Of a DNA stretch of 64,000 nucleotides, positions 25,851 through 33,766 are shown in pieces; the first letter of the stretch is position 1; each line of letters starts with the position of its first letter. Position numbers and translations under genes: made by a program. The notes below the pieces were generated by a model. That model did no database searches. It saw only the letters and a program-made list of their open reading frames with translations, and was not told where the DNA came from. This DNA comes from Pseudomonas sp. B6002 (GTDB lineage Bacteria > Pseudomonadota > Gammaproteobacteria > Pseudomonadales > Pseudomonadaceae): contig NZ_JACAOY010000008.1 of the NCBI RefSeq assembly GCF_013385985.1, forward strand, positions 53,019 through 117,018, given 5' to 3'.

Positions 25851-27420
25851 GTATCGTGGCGCCGGGGCGGCCGGGTTCGACCACGAAGGATTGGAGGGTG
25901 GAGAGCGTGGCCAAGGGATCGCGCGGGTCGCTGATCGCGCGCAGGTGGGTGAGCATGCACTGTTCCTGCAACTCCACCGAGACATACCCCCGCTGGCGAC
26001 TGTCGAAAAACTTCACATGGGGGTTGAGCGGCAGAATGGCTTTGTACGGCTCATAGGGCGGGCCGTCGGAGGTCACCGATGAACCGACGAACTCGGTAGC
26101 CACCACCGGCGAGTCCAAATCATTGGCGTCTGCGTGCAGGTCCGTGACCCAGAACGAATGAATATCGCCGCCCCAGAACACCGGATTCTTCAGGTCGTGC
26201 CGCTGGATGGAGGCCAGCATTCGCTCACGATTGGCCATGTAGCCGTCCCACCCGTCCGTCCAGCGCCCCGGCTTGTGGTTGGTCAGGTCGCGCTGGGTCA
26301 ACGGTGCAACGAGCAGGTCCTGTGCGATCACGTTCCACTGCGCAGGGGACTCGGCAAAACCTCGGTCCAGCCAAGCCTCCTGCTCCCAGCCGAGCATCGT
26401 GCGGCGAGGGTCGCGCAGGTCGGTGCAGCTGTTGTCGGCGATGTGCCCCTGGTGGCTGCCATTGGCCAAAATGCACGGTTGTTCGGAGCGGTACTGGCGA
26501 CCATCCAACACGTGGAATCGCGCCAATCGGCCGTAGTCCAGGCGTCGGTAAATACGCATATCCGGGCCCTTCGGCAGGCTGCTGGCGCGCAGTGGCATAT
26601 GTTCGTAGAAGGCCTGGTAGGCGGCGGCCCGCTGCTTGAGGAATTGCGCCACCGGAGTCTTCGGGTCCTGGGACCAGCGGTTGGCGTAGTCGTTCTGTAC
26701 TTCGTGATCGTCCCACGTCGCCACACTCGGCGCAGCGGCGTGCAGGGCCTGCAGGTCCGGATCGGTTTTGTACAGGGCATAGCGGTTGCGATAGTCACTC
26801 AGGCTCACCGCATTGCCGCTGCCATGGGCGCGGAAAACTTTGCCCGAGTCGGCGGCATAGGAGCTGTCGTAGATATAGTCACCGAGGAAAAACACCAAGT
26901 CCGGCTGCTCGGCAGCCAGGTGACGGTAGGCACTGAAGTAACCGCGTTCCCAGTGCGAGCACGACACAAACCCTAACCGCGCCGACACCATCGCCTGCAT
27001 AGGCGGCGTAGTACACGCACGGCCTACCGGGCTCTGCGCGCCCAGGCCTTCGAATTGGTACCAGTACGGCCTCCCCGCCTCCAGCCCCGCCACTTCCACA
27101 TGCACCGAATGGGCAAAGCGTTCCGTCGCCGTGGCTTCGCCCTGCTTCACAATGCGCGTCATGGCCGCATCGCTGGCCACTCGCCAACGCACCGGCACCG
27201 GGCGGCGCAACCCGCCTCGCCCATCATCGGCATTGAACAACGGTGCCAGGCGCGTCCAGATCACGAAGCCATCAGGCAGTGGATCGCCGGAAGCCACGCC
27301 CAGGGTGAACGGATAGTCGACCCCGGCACTGCGTGCAAACGGGCTAAGGATCGAAAAAGCCGAGGCAACCGCCAGCCCCGTGAGAATCCGCCGACGGCCA
27401 TGGTCCACCTCGCCGTTCAT
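25846..27420 (-). CDS. phoD: PhoD-type alkaline phosphatase/phosphodiesterase (Tat-exported)
   Basis: A 524-aa PhoD-family enzyme. The N-terminal twin-arginine signal GRRRILTGLAVASAFS (residues 8-23) sends it out folded through Tat. The N-terminal Ig-like region is followed by the metallophosphatase core: GFVSCSHWERGYF, FFLGDYIYD, WDDHEVQNDY and WGGDIHSFW, which hold the Fe/Ca ligands. PhoD releases phosphate from phosphodiesters outside the cytoplasm and is Pho-regulated in many bacteria. It overlaps the GNAT gene by 4 bp (ATGA). Its stop TAG lies in a REP arm. Confidence 0.92.
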   Translation of the reverse strand: MNGEVDHGRRRILTGLAVASAFSILSPFARSAGVDYPFTLGVASGDPLPDGFVIWTRLAPLFNADDGRGGLRRPVPVRWRVASDAAMTRIVKQGEATATERFAHSVHVEVAGLEAGRPYWYQFEGLGAQSPVGRACTTPPMQAMVSARLGFVSCSHWERGYFSAYRHLAAEQPDLVFFLGDYIYDSSYAADSGKVFRAHGSGNAVSLSDYRNRYALYKTDPDLQALHAAAPSVATWDDHEVQNDYANRWSQDPKTPVAQFLKQRAAAYQAFYEHMPLRASSLPKGPDMRIYRRLDYGRLARFHVLDGRQYRSEQPCILANGSHQGHIADNSCTDLRDPRRTMLGWEQEAWLDRGFAESPAQWNVIAQDLLVAPLTQRDLTNHKPGRWTDGWDGYMANRERMLASIQRHDLKNPVFWGGDIHSFWVTDLHADANDLDSPVVATEFVGSSVTSDGPPYEPYKAILPLNPHVKFFDSRQRGYVSVELQEQCMLTHLRAISDPRDPLATLSTLQSFVVEPGRPGATIL

Positions 27421-27971
27421 GTGCGGGCCTCCCAGTCCTCACGCAACGCGGCGAAACCGAGCAAGTCTTCATACACGCCGTTCTTGAGAAACGCCCCGCG
27501 CATGCAGCCCTCATAGCGCAGGCCGATTTTTTCCATCACCCGTGCCGATTCCTTGTTGCGACCAAAGCACTGGCTGCCCACCCGATGCAGCCCGAGCTGC
27601 GTGAACCCGTAACCGGTGACCGCACTCGCCGCTTCAGCGGCATAGCCCCGGTTTCGACAGCTCGCCGCGACCCAACCCCCAAGGTGGCCATAGTGATGCC
27701 GCGCATTCAGACGCAAGCTGACGATGCCGATCAATTCGCCACTTTCCCGCAGGTGCATGCCGAGGCTGAGCAGGTCGCCTGCACGAAATTTATCGTCCAT
27801 CGCACCAATAAACTCCTGCGCCGTTTCCAGCGTGTAGGGCGACGGAATGTTCGCCGTGTTGTCGGCGATTTTCGGCCCGTTGGCGAGGGTGGAAAGGGTC
27901 TCGGCCTGGGTCATTTCCAGCGCCCGCAATAGTAGTCGCGGTGTCGCCAAATGAGGCAGTGCGGTCGGCAT
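27417..27971 (-). CDS. GNAT N-acetyltransferase (RimJ/RimL-like)
   Basis: A 184-aa acetyltransferase beginning with the family pattern LATPRLLLRALEMTQAETL and carrying the acetyl-CoA region YGHLGGWVAASCRNRGYAAEAASAVTGYGF (about 98-127). The ATG at 27971 is used; a TTG at 28001 would add ten residues and cannot be excluded. It lies upstream of phoD with a 4-bp overlap and shares a short divergent region with exbD. The substrate is unknown; the coupling to phoD may be by chance of gene order. Confidence 0.8.
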   Translation of the reverse strand: MPTALPHLATPRLLLRALEMTQAETLSTLANGPKIADNTANIPSPYTLETAQEFIGAMDDKFRAGDLLSLGMHLRESGELIGIVSLRLNARHHYGHLGGWVAASCRNRGYAAEAASAVTGYGFTQLGLHRVGSQCFGRNKESARVMEKIGLRYEGCMRGAFLKNGVYEDLLGFAALREDWEART

Positions 27972-28030
27972 ACAGGGGGGCTCTCGAGATAAATTCTTCA
28001 AGAATGTAGCCCCTGTGTGTCAATTGCATT

Positions 28031-28048
28031 ACGTCATAAAACTGCAAG
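28031..28048. promoter_or_regulatory. Candidate Pho box in the GNAT-phoD / exbD divergent region
   Basis: ACGTCATAAAACTGCAAG matches the PhoB consensus (two 7-bp CTGTCAT-like halves separated by four A/T bases) at 13 of 18 positions by my count, with the core GTCATAAAACTG intact. It is 113 bp before the exbD start and 60 bp before the GNAT start. A weak -10-like TGTAAG follows at about 28060-28065. It is a suggestion from reading only. Confidence 0.4.
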
Positions 28049-28161
28049 GTAAATTGCCTGTAAGACGCGTCCTAGAGCCCTCAAAACGTCAATTAAAGTT
28101 AACCAATCGGTCATTTTTGGTTGTTAGCGTGTCGCCCCTAATTCAACGACGGGGTAGCGGA

Positions 28162-28569
28162 ATGAGAACCTGGGATGAACCCAAGAAGCGCAAGGCACAC
28201 ATCGAATTGATCCCGATGATCGACGTGATGATGTTCCTCCTGGTGTTTTTCGTACTCGTGAGCTTGAACGTGATTCCGGCCCTCGGCATGAAGACGCAAC
28301 TGCCCAGCGCGAGCAGTTCGCAGCAGCTCAAACCACAGAACAAATTCATCCTGACGTTGGGCCTGGAAGGCCAACTGCAACTCGACGGCAAGGACCTCAC
28401 AGTCGATGCCCTGGTACCGGCGTTGAAGGCCGCCGAGAAGCCCGATACCAAGTCGACGATCATCGTCAATAGTGACAAGGGCGTGGAAGTGTCGCGCCTG
28501 GTGGAAGTGATGGACACCCTGCGCCTGGGTGGCTTCACCTCCGTGTCCATTGCCACGCGTAAGTCCTGA
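28162..28569 (+). CDS. exbD: ExbD-type biopolymer transport protein
   Basis: A 135-aa one-helix protein with the conserved Asp21 in IELIPMIDVMMFLLVFF, the proton-path residue of ExbD/TolR. The periplasmic domain has LTLGLEGQLQLDGKDL and ends VSIATRKS. It works with ExbB and TonB to energise outer-membrane receptors. The ATG at 28162 matches the family start; the upstream extension to 28015 is rejected. The gene is first in the operon and ends two bases before tonB. Confidence 0.93.
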   Translation: MRTWDEPKKRKAHIELIPMIDVMMFLLVFFVLVSLNVIPALGMKTQLPSASSSQQLKPQNKFILTLGLEGQLQLDGKDLTVDALVPALKAAEKPDTKSTIIVNSDKGVEVSRLVEVMDTLRLGGFTSVSIATRKS

Positions 28570-28571
28570 TC

Positions 28572-29300
28572 ATGTACGTCCTGTTTCGTGCGCGTCAGCT
28601 GCTGGGCAGTGTCCCGGCCCTGATCGCCCTGGTGCTGATTGCACTGGGTATCCAGTCCCAGACCTTGAAGGTCGAACCCAAGTACGACGAGTCGGCGGTC
28701 GAGCTGGCGTTGGTCGAGCCCGAGCCGGAAGTGATCCCGGAACCGGTGGTGGAACAAGAGCCGCCCCCGCCAGTGATCGAGGACGAAGAGGCCGAGCCGG
28801 CCCCGCCGCCACCACCGCCCAAGCCGCAGCCAAAACCCAAGCCTGAGCCCAAGCCAAAACCTGTGCCCAAGCCCGTGGTCGCCAAGCCAACCCCAACACC
28901 GACGCCGCCTCCAGTGGCCGCCAAACCGGCCCCCGCCGCCGTGGCCCAGGCCGCGCCGACACCCGCACCGCCGGCGCCGCCGAAGGTCGACGGCCAGGCG
29001 CTGGAAGGCGGTTACCTCAAGGGGCTGCGCAACGAGTTAGACACCTACAAGCAGTACCCCACCGGCCGCCAGGCCTCCCTCGAACGCCCCAGCGGCGAAG
29101 TGGTGATCTGGCTGCTGGTGGACCGCCAGGGTCGCGTTCTGGACTCCGGCTTGCAAACCCAGGCCTCGAGCATGTTGCTCAACCGGGCCGCCACCAACAG
29201 CTTGCGTCGTATCAAGCAAGTCAAGCCGTTCCCCGAGCAAGCCTTCGGGGGGCGCAATGAGCAGCGCTTCACCGCCACCTTCAACTACAGCGTGCAATAA
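28572..29300 (+). CDS. tonB: TonB energy transducer
   Basis: A 242-aa TonB: cytoplasmic stub, one helix (about 12-28), a Pro/Lys/Glu-rich periplasm-spanning segment (about 48-140, with PKP repeats) and a C-terminal domain with the YP motif (TYKQYPTGRQ), GEVVIWLLVDRQGRV and a final FTATFNYSV. It links ExbBD to outer-membrane receptors. It is close-packed after exbD and 24 bp before the receptor gene, so the TonB here is dedicated to this receptor. Confidence 0.93.
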   Translation: MYVLFRARQLLGSVPALIALVLIALGIQSQTLKVEPKYDESAVELALVEPEPEVIPEPVVEQEPPPPVIEDEEAEPAPPPPPPKPQPKPKPEPKPKPVPKPVVAKPTPTPTPPPVAAKPAPAAVAQAAPTPAPPAPPKVDGQALEGGYLKGLRNELDTYKQYPTGRQASLERPSGEVVIWLLVDRQGRVLDSGLQTQASSMLLNRAATNSLRRIKQVKPFPEQAFGGRNEQRFTATFNYSVQ

Positions 29301-29324
29301 GCACCCGACACCAGGACGACAGTG

Positions 29325-31604
29325 ATGAGGTTCACACGGATTCATCTGGCACTCGTTGCCGCAAGCATGGGCCATGGAATGGTCATGGCCGACACCAGCG
29401 ACAGCGACGTCGGGACTATTGGGGTTCAGGGCAAGGCCACGGCAGGTGGCGGCTACATGGTGCAGGAAGAAAGCATCAAGGGCCGCTCCACCGTGACCAA
29501 GGAAGCGCTGGATAAGCAGACCGCCACCGGTAACGCGATCGACAAGCTCAAGTACACCCCGGGCCTGAACATCTCCAGCGAAGACAACACCGGCCTGTCG
29601 GGCTTCCGCTTCACCATGCGCGGGCTCAACTCCGACCAGGTGGGGATGTCGGTGGACGGCATGCCGATCAACGACTCCGGCAACTACGCGCTGTACTCCA
29701 ACCTGCTGGGCGACCCGGAAAACATCGAGCAGATCTTCGTCACCCAAGGCTCGGCAGAAGCTGACGGCCCGCACATCGGCTCCAGCGGCGGCAACATCGG
29801 CATCGTGACCATTCGCCCGACCAAGGAAACCGGCGCGTTCGTCAAACAGGTCATGGGCAGCAACGCCACCCGCAAGACCTTCGCCCGCCTCAACAGCGGC
29901 GAGATCAACGGCCTGAGCAACTGGCTGTCGGTGTCTCATACAGAAGGTGACATGTGGCGCGGCTCGGGCGCCGTGCGGGCGGACAAGGTGGAGTGGAACA
30001 GCTTCTTCGACGCCGGCAACGGCAACACCGCCAACCTGATCCTCAAGTACCACGAGCAGGACAACAACAGCTACAGCCAGCTCACCAAGGGCCAGTTCCA
30101 GCAGAACGGCCGCAAGTACGATCCGTACCCTGCCACGCCGACCGTGGGCAGCAACGGCAAGGTCAACAGCTACTACGCCCTGGCGCAGAACCCGTTCCAG
30201 ACCTTCACGGGGGTGCTCAATACCCAATTCAAACTGGCTGACAACCTGGCGTTGTCGGTGATCCCATATTACTACTGGGGCAACGGCAGCGGCGTGGGCT
30301 CGAACAGCTACGCGCTGAACCGCGGCTCCAACGCGGGCGGCGTGTTCGACTTGAGCAACCTGCCGACCGCGGCGCAGTACAACGCCGACGGTTCCTCAAC
30401 CACCGGCGTGTACTACCGCCCTTCCCGCACCCAGACCTGGCGCCCGGGCATCACCACCAAGCTGAACTGGGACCTGGAAGAACACAGCCTGCAATTCGGC
30501 TACTGGTATGAGCGTGCGCGCCAAAGCCAGACCCAACCGTTCATTGCCCTCAAGAGCAACGGCAAGCCAACCGACACCTGGCCAGACGGCAACGCCGTGG
30601 TCGATGCCAACGGCAACACCGTGCAGGGTCGCGACCGCTTCACCGTCACCCCGGCGCAAAAAGTCTGGGCCCAGGACACCTGGTACATCAACCCGGACTG
30701 GACCCTGGTGGCGGGCCTCGCCTACATGAACGTCGAGCGTGACGGCACCAACCACGGCAGCCTCACCGAGCAGGCCGAGAAGCGTAACCAGACCTACAAC
30801 AAGCTGCTGCCCAACGTCGGCCTCAAGTACCAGCTGGATGAGCGTGACCAGTTGTTCTACAGCCTGTCGCGCAACATGCGTATCCCGCAGAACTACGTGC
30901 TGTACGACAAAGGTGCCGGCTCCATCGACGCCAAGCCGGAAACCAGCTGGAACCACGAGCTGGGCTGGCGCTACACCGATGAAGACATGACCGTGGCCGC
31001 GACCTTGTTCTACATGCAGTTCAAGGATCGCCAGGTGTCGTCCAAAGACATCAACGGCGACTTCGCCGACATCAACGCCGGCTCGGTCAACAACAGCGGC
31101 CTGGAGCTGGAATGGAGCGGCCTGCTGCCCAACCACTTCAACTACTACACCTCCTACACCTACACCAAGGCCGAGCAACAAGATGACCTGACCGTCTACA
31201 ACGCCGGCAAGGCCATCCTTTTGCCCACCAGCGGCAAGCAGTTCGCCAACGTGCCGAAAAACATGCTGGCCGCCAACATCGGCTACGACGACGGGCGCTT
31301 CTACGGCACCTTCGGCGGCAAGTACACCAGCAAGCTCTACGGCGACCTGACCAACGACGAGGCGATCTCCGGGCGCACCGTTTTCAACGCCGGCGCCGGT
31401 ATCTACCTGCCGGTGGACAAGAAGGTGGTCAAGGACGCGACCCTGCGCCTGAACGTCGACAACCTGTTCGACAAGAAGTACCTGGACGGCGTGTACACCA
31501 CCAAGACCAACTCGGCCACCTACGGCGGTTTCCGCGACGGCGACCCGGCGTACATCGTGGGCCTGGAACGCACCGTGACGGTTTCCCTGGAAGCCAATTT
31601 CTAA
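29325..31604 (+). CDS. TonB-dependent outer-membrane receptor of the exbD-tonB-exbB operon
   Basis: A 759-aa outer-membrane receptor with a Sec signal (LALVAASMGHGMVMA-D), plug domain (KLKYTPGLNISSEDNTGLSGFRFTMRGLNSDQVGMSVDGMPIND, then GPHIGSSGGNIGIVTIRP) and a C-terminal β-barrel ending in a typical aromatic residue (SLEANF). Early VGTIGVQGKA resembles a TonB box region, but no clear canonical box was picked out. The substrate cannot be read from the sequence. Its place between tonB and exbB, and near phospholipase D-like and PhoD genes, suggests a phosphorus-linked ligand. Confidence 0.9.
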   Translation: MRFTRIHLALVAASMGHGMVMADTSDSDVGTIGVQGKATAGGGYMVQEESIKGRSTVTKEALDKQTATGNAIDKLKYTPGLNISSEDNTGLSGFRFTMRGLNSDQVGMSVDGMPINDSGNYALYSNLLGDPENIEQIFVTQGSAEADGPHIGSSGGNIGIVTIRPTKETGAFVKQVMGSNATRKTFARLNSGEINGLSNWLSVSHTEGDMWRGSGAVRADKVEWNSFFDAGNGNTANLILKYHEQDNNSYSQLTKGQFQQNGRKYDPYPATPTVGSNGKVNSYYALAQNPFQTFTGVLNTQFKLADNLALSVIPYYYWGNGSGVGSNSYALNRGSNAGGVFDLSNLPTAAQYNADGSSTTGVYYRPSRTQTWRPGITTKLNWDLEEHSLQFGYWYERARQSQTQPFIALKSNGKPTDTWPDGNAVVDANGNTVQGRDRFTVTPAQKVWAQDTWYINPDWTLVAGLAYMNVERDGTNHGSLTEQAEKRNQTYNKLLPNVGLKYQLDERDQLFYSLSRNMRIPQNYVLYDKGAGSIDAKPETSWNHELGWRYTDEDMTVAATLFYMQFKDRQVSSKDINGDFADINAGSVNNSGLELEWSGLLPNHFNYYTSYTYTKAEQQDDLTVYNAGKAILLPTSGKQFANVPKNMLAANIGYDDGRFYGTFGGKYTSKLYGDLTNDEAISGRTVFNAGAGIYLPVDKKVVKDATLRLNVDNLFDKKYLDGVYTTKTNSATYGGFRDGDPAYIVGLERTVTVSLEANF

Positions 31605-31621
31605 CTGCGAGGTAAGTGAAC

Positions 31622-32269
31622 ATGGACATGAATGTGCTCCACGACATCACGTTTTATGTGATGTATGCCGCGATGGCCATCGCGATCTTTATCACCATCG
31701 AGCGCGGGATCTTCTTCGCCTATGTGCGCCGCCAGGCACGCGCCTTGACCGAGGTGCTGGGCGCCAACGTGCACAGCGAACGCGACTTGCCGGAAAGCCT
31801 CACCCGTCGCGACAGCCTGCCGTTGACCATGGTGCTCCCGGTGCTGGCGCAAAAAGCCACCCACGGCTCGCGCAAAGACCTGGATGACGTGATCGAAACC
31901 CAGTACCTGACCACCCGCGCGCCGCTGGCCCGCAGCCTGTGGATCATCGAGACCATCACCACCGCCGCCCCGCTGCTGGGCTTGCTGGGGACCATCCTGG
32001 GCATCATCGACACCTTCAAGGCACTGGCCAGTGCCGGCGTGTCCGACCCGGGCCAGATCTCCGGTGGTATCGGTACGGCCTTGTTCGCCACCGGCCTGGG
32101 GATCGCCATCGCGCTGTTCTGCGTGGTGTTCCACAACTTCTTCCAGGACAGCCTGGAGCGCATCAACGACCAGCTGAAAATCCTGCTGATCCGCGCAGCC
32201 ACCGGCGCCCGTGTGCAGGGTGAAGTCCCGCACCTGGTACCGACCCCGCTGCACAGCCGCACCGCGTAA
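31622..32269 (+). CDS. exbB: ExbB/TolQ-type proton channel protein
   Basis: A 215-aa MotA/TolQ/ExbB protein. An N-terminal helix (about 8-27) is followed by a cytoplasmic region and the conserved helices TTAAPLLGLLGTILGIIDTFKAL and GGIGTALFATGLGIAIALFCVVFHNFF. It pairs with ExbD and TonB of the same operon. The ATG at 31622 follows GAGG at 31609 by nine bases; an in-frame GTG at 31616 is less likely. It is the last gene before the hairpin at 32277, 17 bp after the receptor gene. Confidence 0.92.
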   Translation: MDMNVLHDITFYVMYAAMAIAIFITIERGIFFAYVRRQARALTEVLGANVHSERDLPESLTRRDSLPLTMVLPVLAQKATHGSRKDLDDVIETQYLTTRAPLARSLWIIETITTAAPLLGLLGTILGIIDTFKALASAGVSDPGQISGGIGTALFATGLGIAIALFCVVFHNFFQDSLERINDQLKILLIRAATGARVQGEVPHLVPTPLHSRTA

Positions 32270-32276
32270 TGATTCG

Positions 32277-32306
32277 GGCGGGCGCGCAATGCGCCCGCCA
32301 TTTTTT
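32277..32306 (+). terminator. Intrinsic terminator between exbB and the PLD gene
   Basis: A perfect 9-bp GC-rich stem GGCGGGCGC / GCGCCCGCC (32277-32285 / 32291-32299) is followed by ATTTTTT. The next start codon is only 14 bp past the T-run, so the downstream gene must be reached by read-through or from a promoter inside exbB. Confidence 0.9.
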
Positions 32307-32320
32307 ACGAAGAGATCCCT

Positions 32321-33538
32321 ATGCCCATTCCCTTGAAATTGCGTATCGCAGGCCTTGCCGGTTTGCTCCTCAGTCCGCTTGCCCAGGCGGACTTTTCAAT
32401 TGCGGGTTTTGAACTGGTGCACACCGTGCCCGTGGACACCGCGCTGGGTACCGCTGATTTACGTCAACCGGGACCGGTGTGGATCGAGCTGTTCGACGGC
32501 GCAAAAACCTCCATCGACATTGGCCAGTTCTACGCGGCCGATCACTCGGGTTCGGTGATGGACAAGGTGATCGAACACCTGGAAGCCGCAGGCAAACGCG
32601 GTGTGAAGATTCGCTTTTTGCTGGAAGAAAAAGGCATCAAGCTGTCGGAAGCCTCCACCCTGGAACGCTTGCGCGCGATCCCCAACCTGACCTTTCGCGT
32701 ACTGCCTTATGGGCAACTGAGCGGCGGCATCATCCACGCCAAGTACATGGTGGTGGATGGCAAGCAGGCGTTTATCGGCAGCCAGAATTTCGACTGGCGC
32801 TCACTGGAACACATCCACGAAACCGGCCTGCGCATCAGCGACGTCAGCGTGGTCGGCCAGGTACAGGCGATCTTCAATCAGGACTGGAACGCCCAGGCTG
32901 CCCTGACAGAGCACAAGCCCGTGCCACTGCCAGCGAAAGGCGCAGAACCAGCACGCACCGGCAACTACCTGGTCGCCAGCCCGCAACGCTACAACCCTCC
33001 GGGAGTGGGTGACTCACAGCTGGAACTGCCACGCTTGCTGGGCGAGGCGAAAAAAGAGGTGCGCGTGCAATTGCTCGACTATGCACCGCTATCCTACGGA
33101 CCCGACCGGACACGTCCCTACTACGCGGTGATCGATAATGCCGTGCGTGCAGCGGCGGCGCGGGGGGTGTCGATCAAGCTGATGGTGTCCAACTGGAACA
33201 CCGACAAGCTGGAACTGCCCTACCTCAAAAGCCTGGCCGTGCTGCCCAACGTGCAGGTCAAAATCGTCACCTTGCCCGAAGCCAAGCAAGGCTTTATTCC
33301 GTATGCACGGGTGATCCACAGCAAGACGATGGAGATCGACGGGCAAGTGGCGTGGGTGGGTACCAGCAACTGGTTGGGCGGATATCTGGATAATTCACGC
33401 AACCTCGAAGTGGTGATGCGTAGCGAGGCGATGGCCAAGCGTATCGGCGAATTGCATGAGCAATTGTGGGATGGGCCCTACGCCAGCGCCTTGAACCTGA
33501 CCGAAGACTACCCCGAGCCCCACCCCGGCCAGCCTTGA
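32321..33538 (+). CDS. Exported phospholipase D-like (HKD) protein
   Basis: A 405-aa protein with a Sec signal (LAGLLLSPLAQA-D, cleaved near residue 23) and two complete HKD motifs: HAKYMVVD (His139, Lys141, Asp146) followed by GSQNF, and HSKTMEID (His333, Lys335, Asp340) followed by GTSNW. Two HKDs per chain and the periplasmic address fit a phospholipase D or other phosphodiesterase, similar in plan to the PLD3/4-K4 type. It lies downstream of the tonB operon across a terminator, and 5 kb from phoD. Substrate unproven. Confidence 0.88.
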   Translation: MPIPLKLRIAGLAGLLLSPLAQADFSIAGFELVHTVPVDTALGTADLRQPGPVWIELFDGAKTSIDIGQFYAADHSGSVMDKVIEHLEAAGKRGVKIRFLLEEKGIKLSEASTLERLRAIPNLTFRVLPYGQLSGGIIHAKYMVVDGKQAFIGSQNFDWRSLEHIHETGLRISDVSVVGQVQAIFNQDWNAQAALTEHKPVPLPAKGAEPARTGNYLVASPQRYNPPGVGDSQLELPRLLGEAKKEVRVQLLDYAPLSYGPDRTRPYYAVIDNAVRAAAARGVSIKLMVSNWNTDKLELPYLKSLAVLPNVQVKIVTLPEAKQGFIPYARVIHSKTMEIDGQVAWVGTSNWLGGYLDNSRNLEVVMRSEAMAKRIGELHEQLWDGPYASALNLTEDYPEPHPGQP

Positions 33539-33552
33539 CCCAGCCCTCCCCC

Positions 33553-33652
33553 TGTAGGAGCTGGCTTGCCAGCGAAAATAGCCCAGGCACCACAATTAGC
33601 CAGGCAGTGCGCATCATCGTTAAAGGCCATCGCCGGTAAGCCGGCTCCTACA
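33553..33652. repeat. Diverged REP pair
   Basis: Left arm TGTAGGAGCTGGCTTGCCAG and right arm CGCCGGTAAGCCGGCTCCTACA differ from each other at several bases, so the pair has decayed. It separates the PLD gene from the peptidase promoter region. Confidence 0.8.
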
Positions 33653-33694
33653 GGTCCGTGGGCAGGCGCTCGCTCGTGGAAAAAAGAGGTGGTA

Positions 33695-33741
33695 GTGTGT
33701 GGAAATGTTTCTGACAGATTGATCAGAAATTTCCCACTCAC
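33695..33741. promoter_or_regulatory. Long imperfect inverted repeat upstream of the M20 peptidase
   Basis: TTTCTGA (33708-33714) pairs with TCAGAAA (33723-33729) around an 8-nt loop, and the pairing extends outward imperfectly through GTGTGTGGAAAT and ATTTCCCACTCAC. It lies 26 bp before the chosen start, in the place of an operator or leader hairpin. Confidence 0.4.
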
Positions 33742-33766
33742 TACCTGCAAAGGAATGCATCTCTCC

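Noticed and set aside
28595-28924. Gly/Val-rich minus-strand frame
   Set aside because: It is the complement of the Pro-rich linker of TonB.
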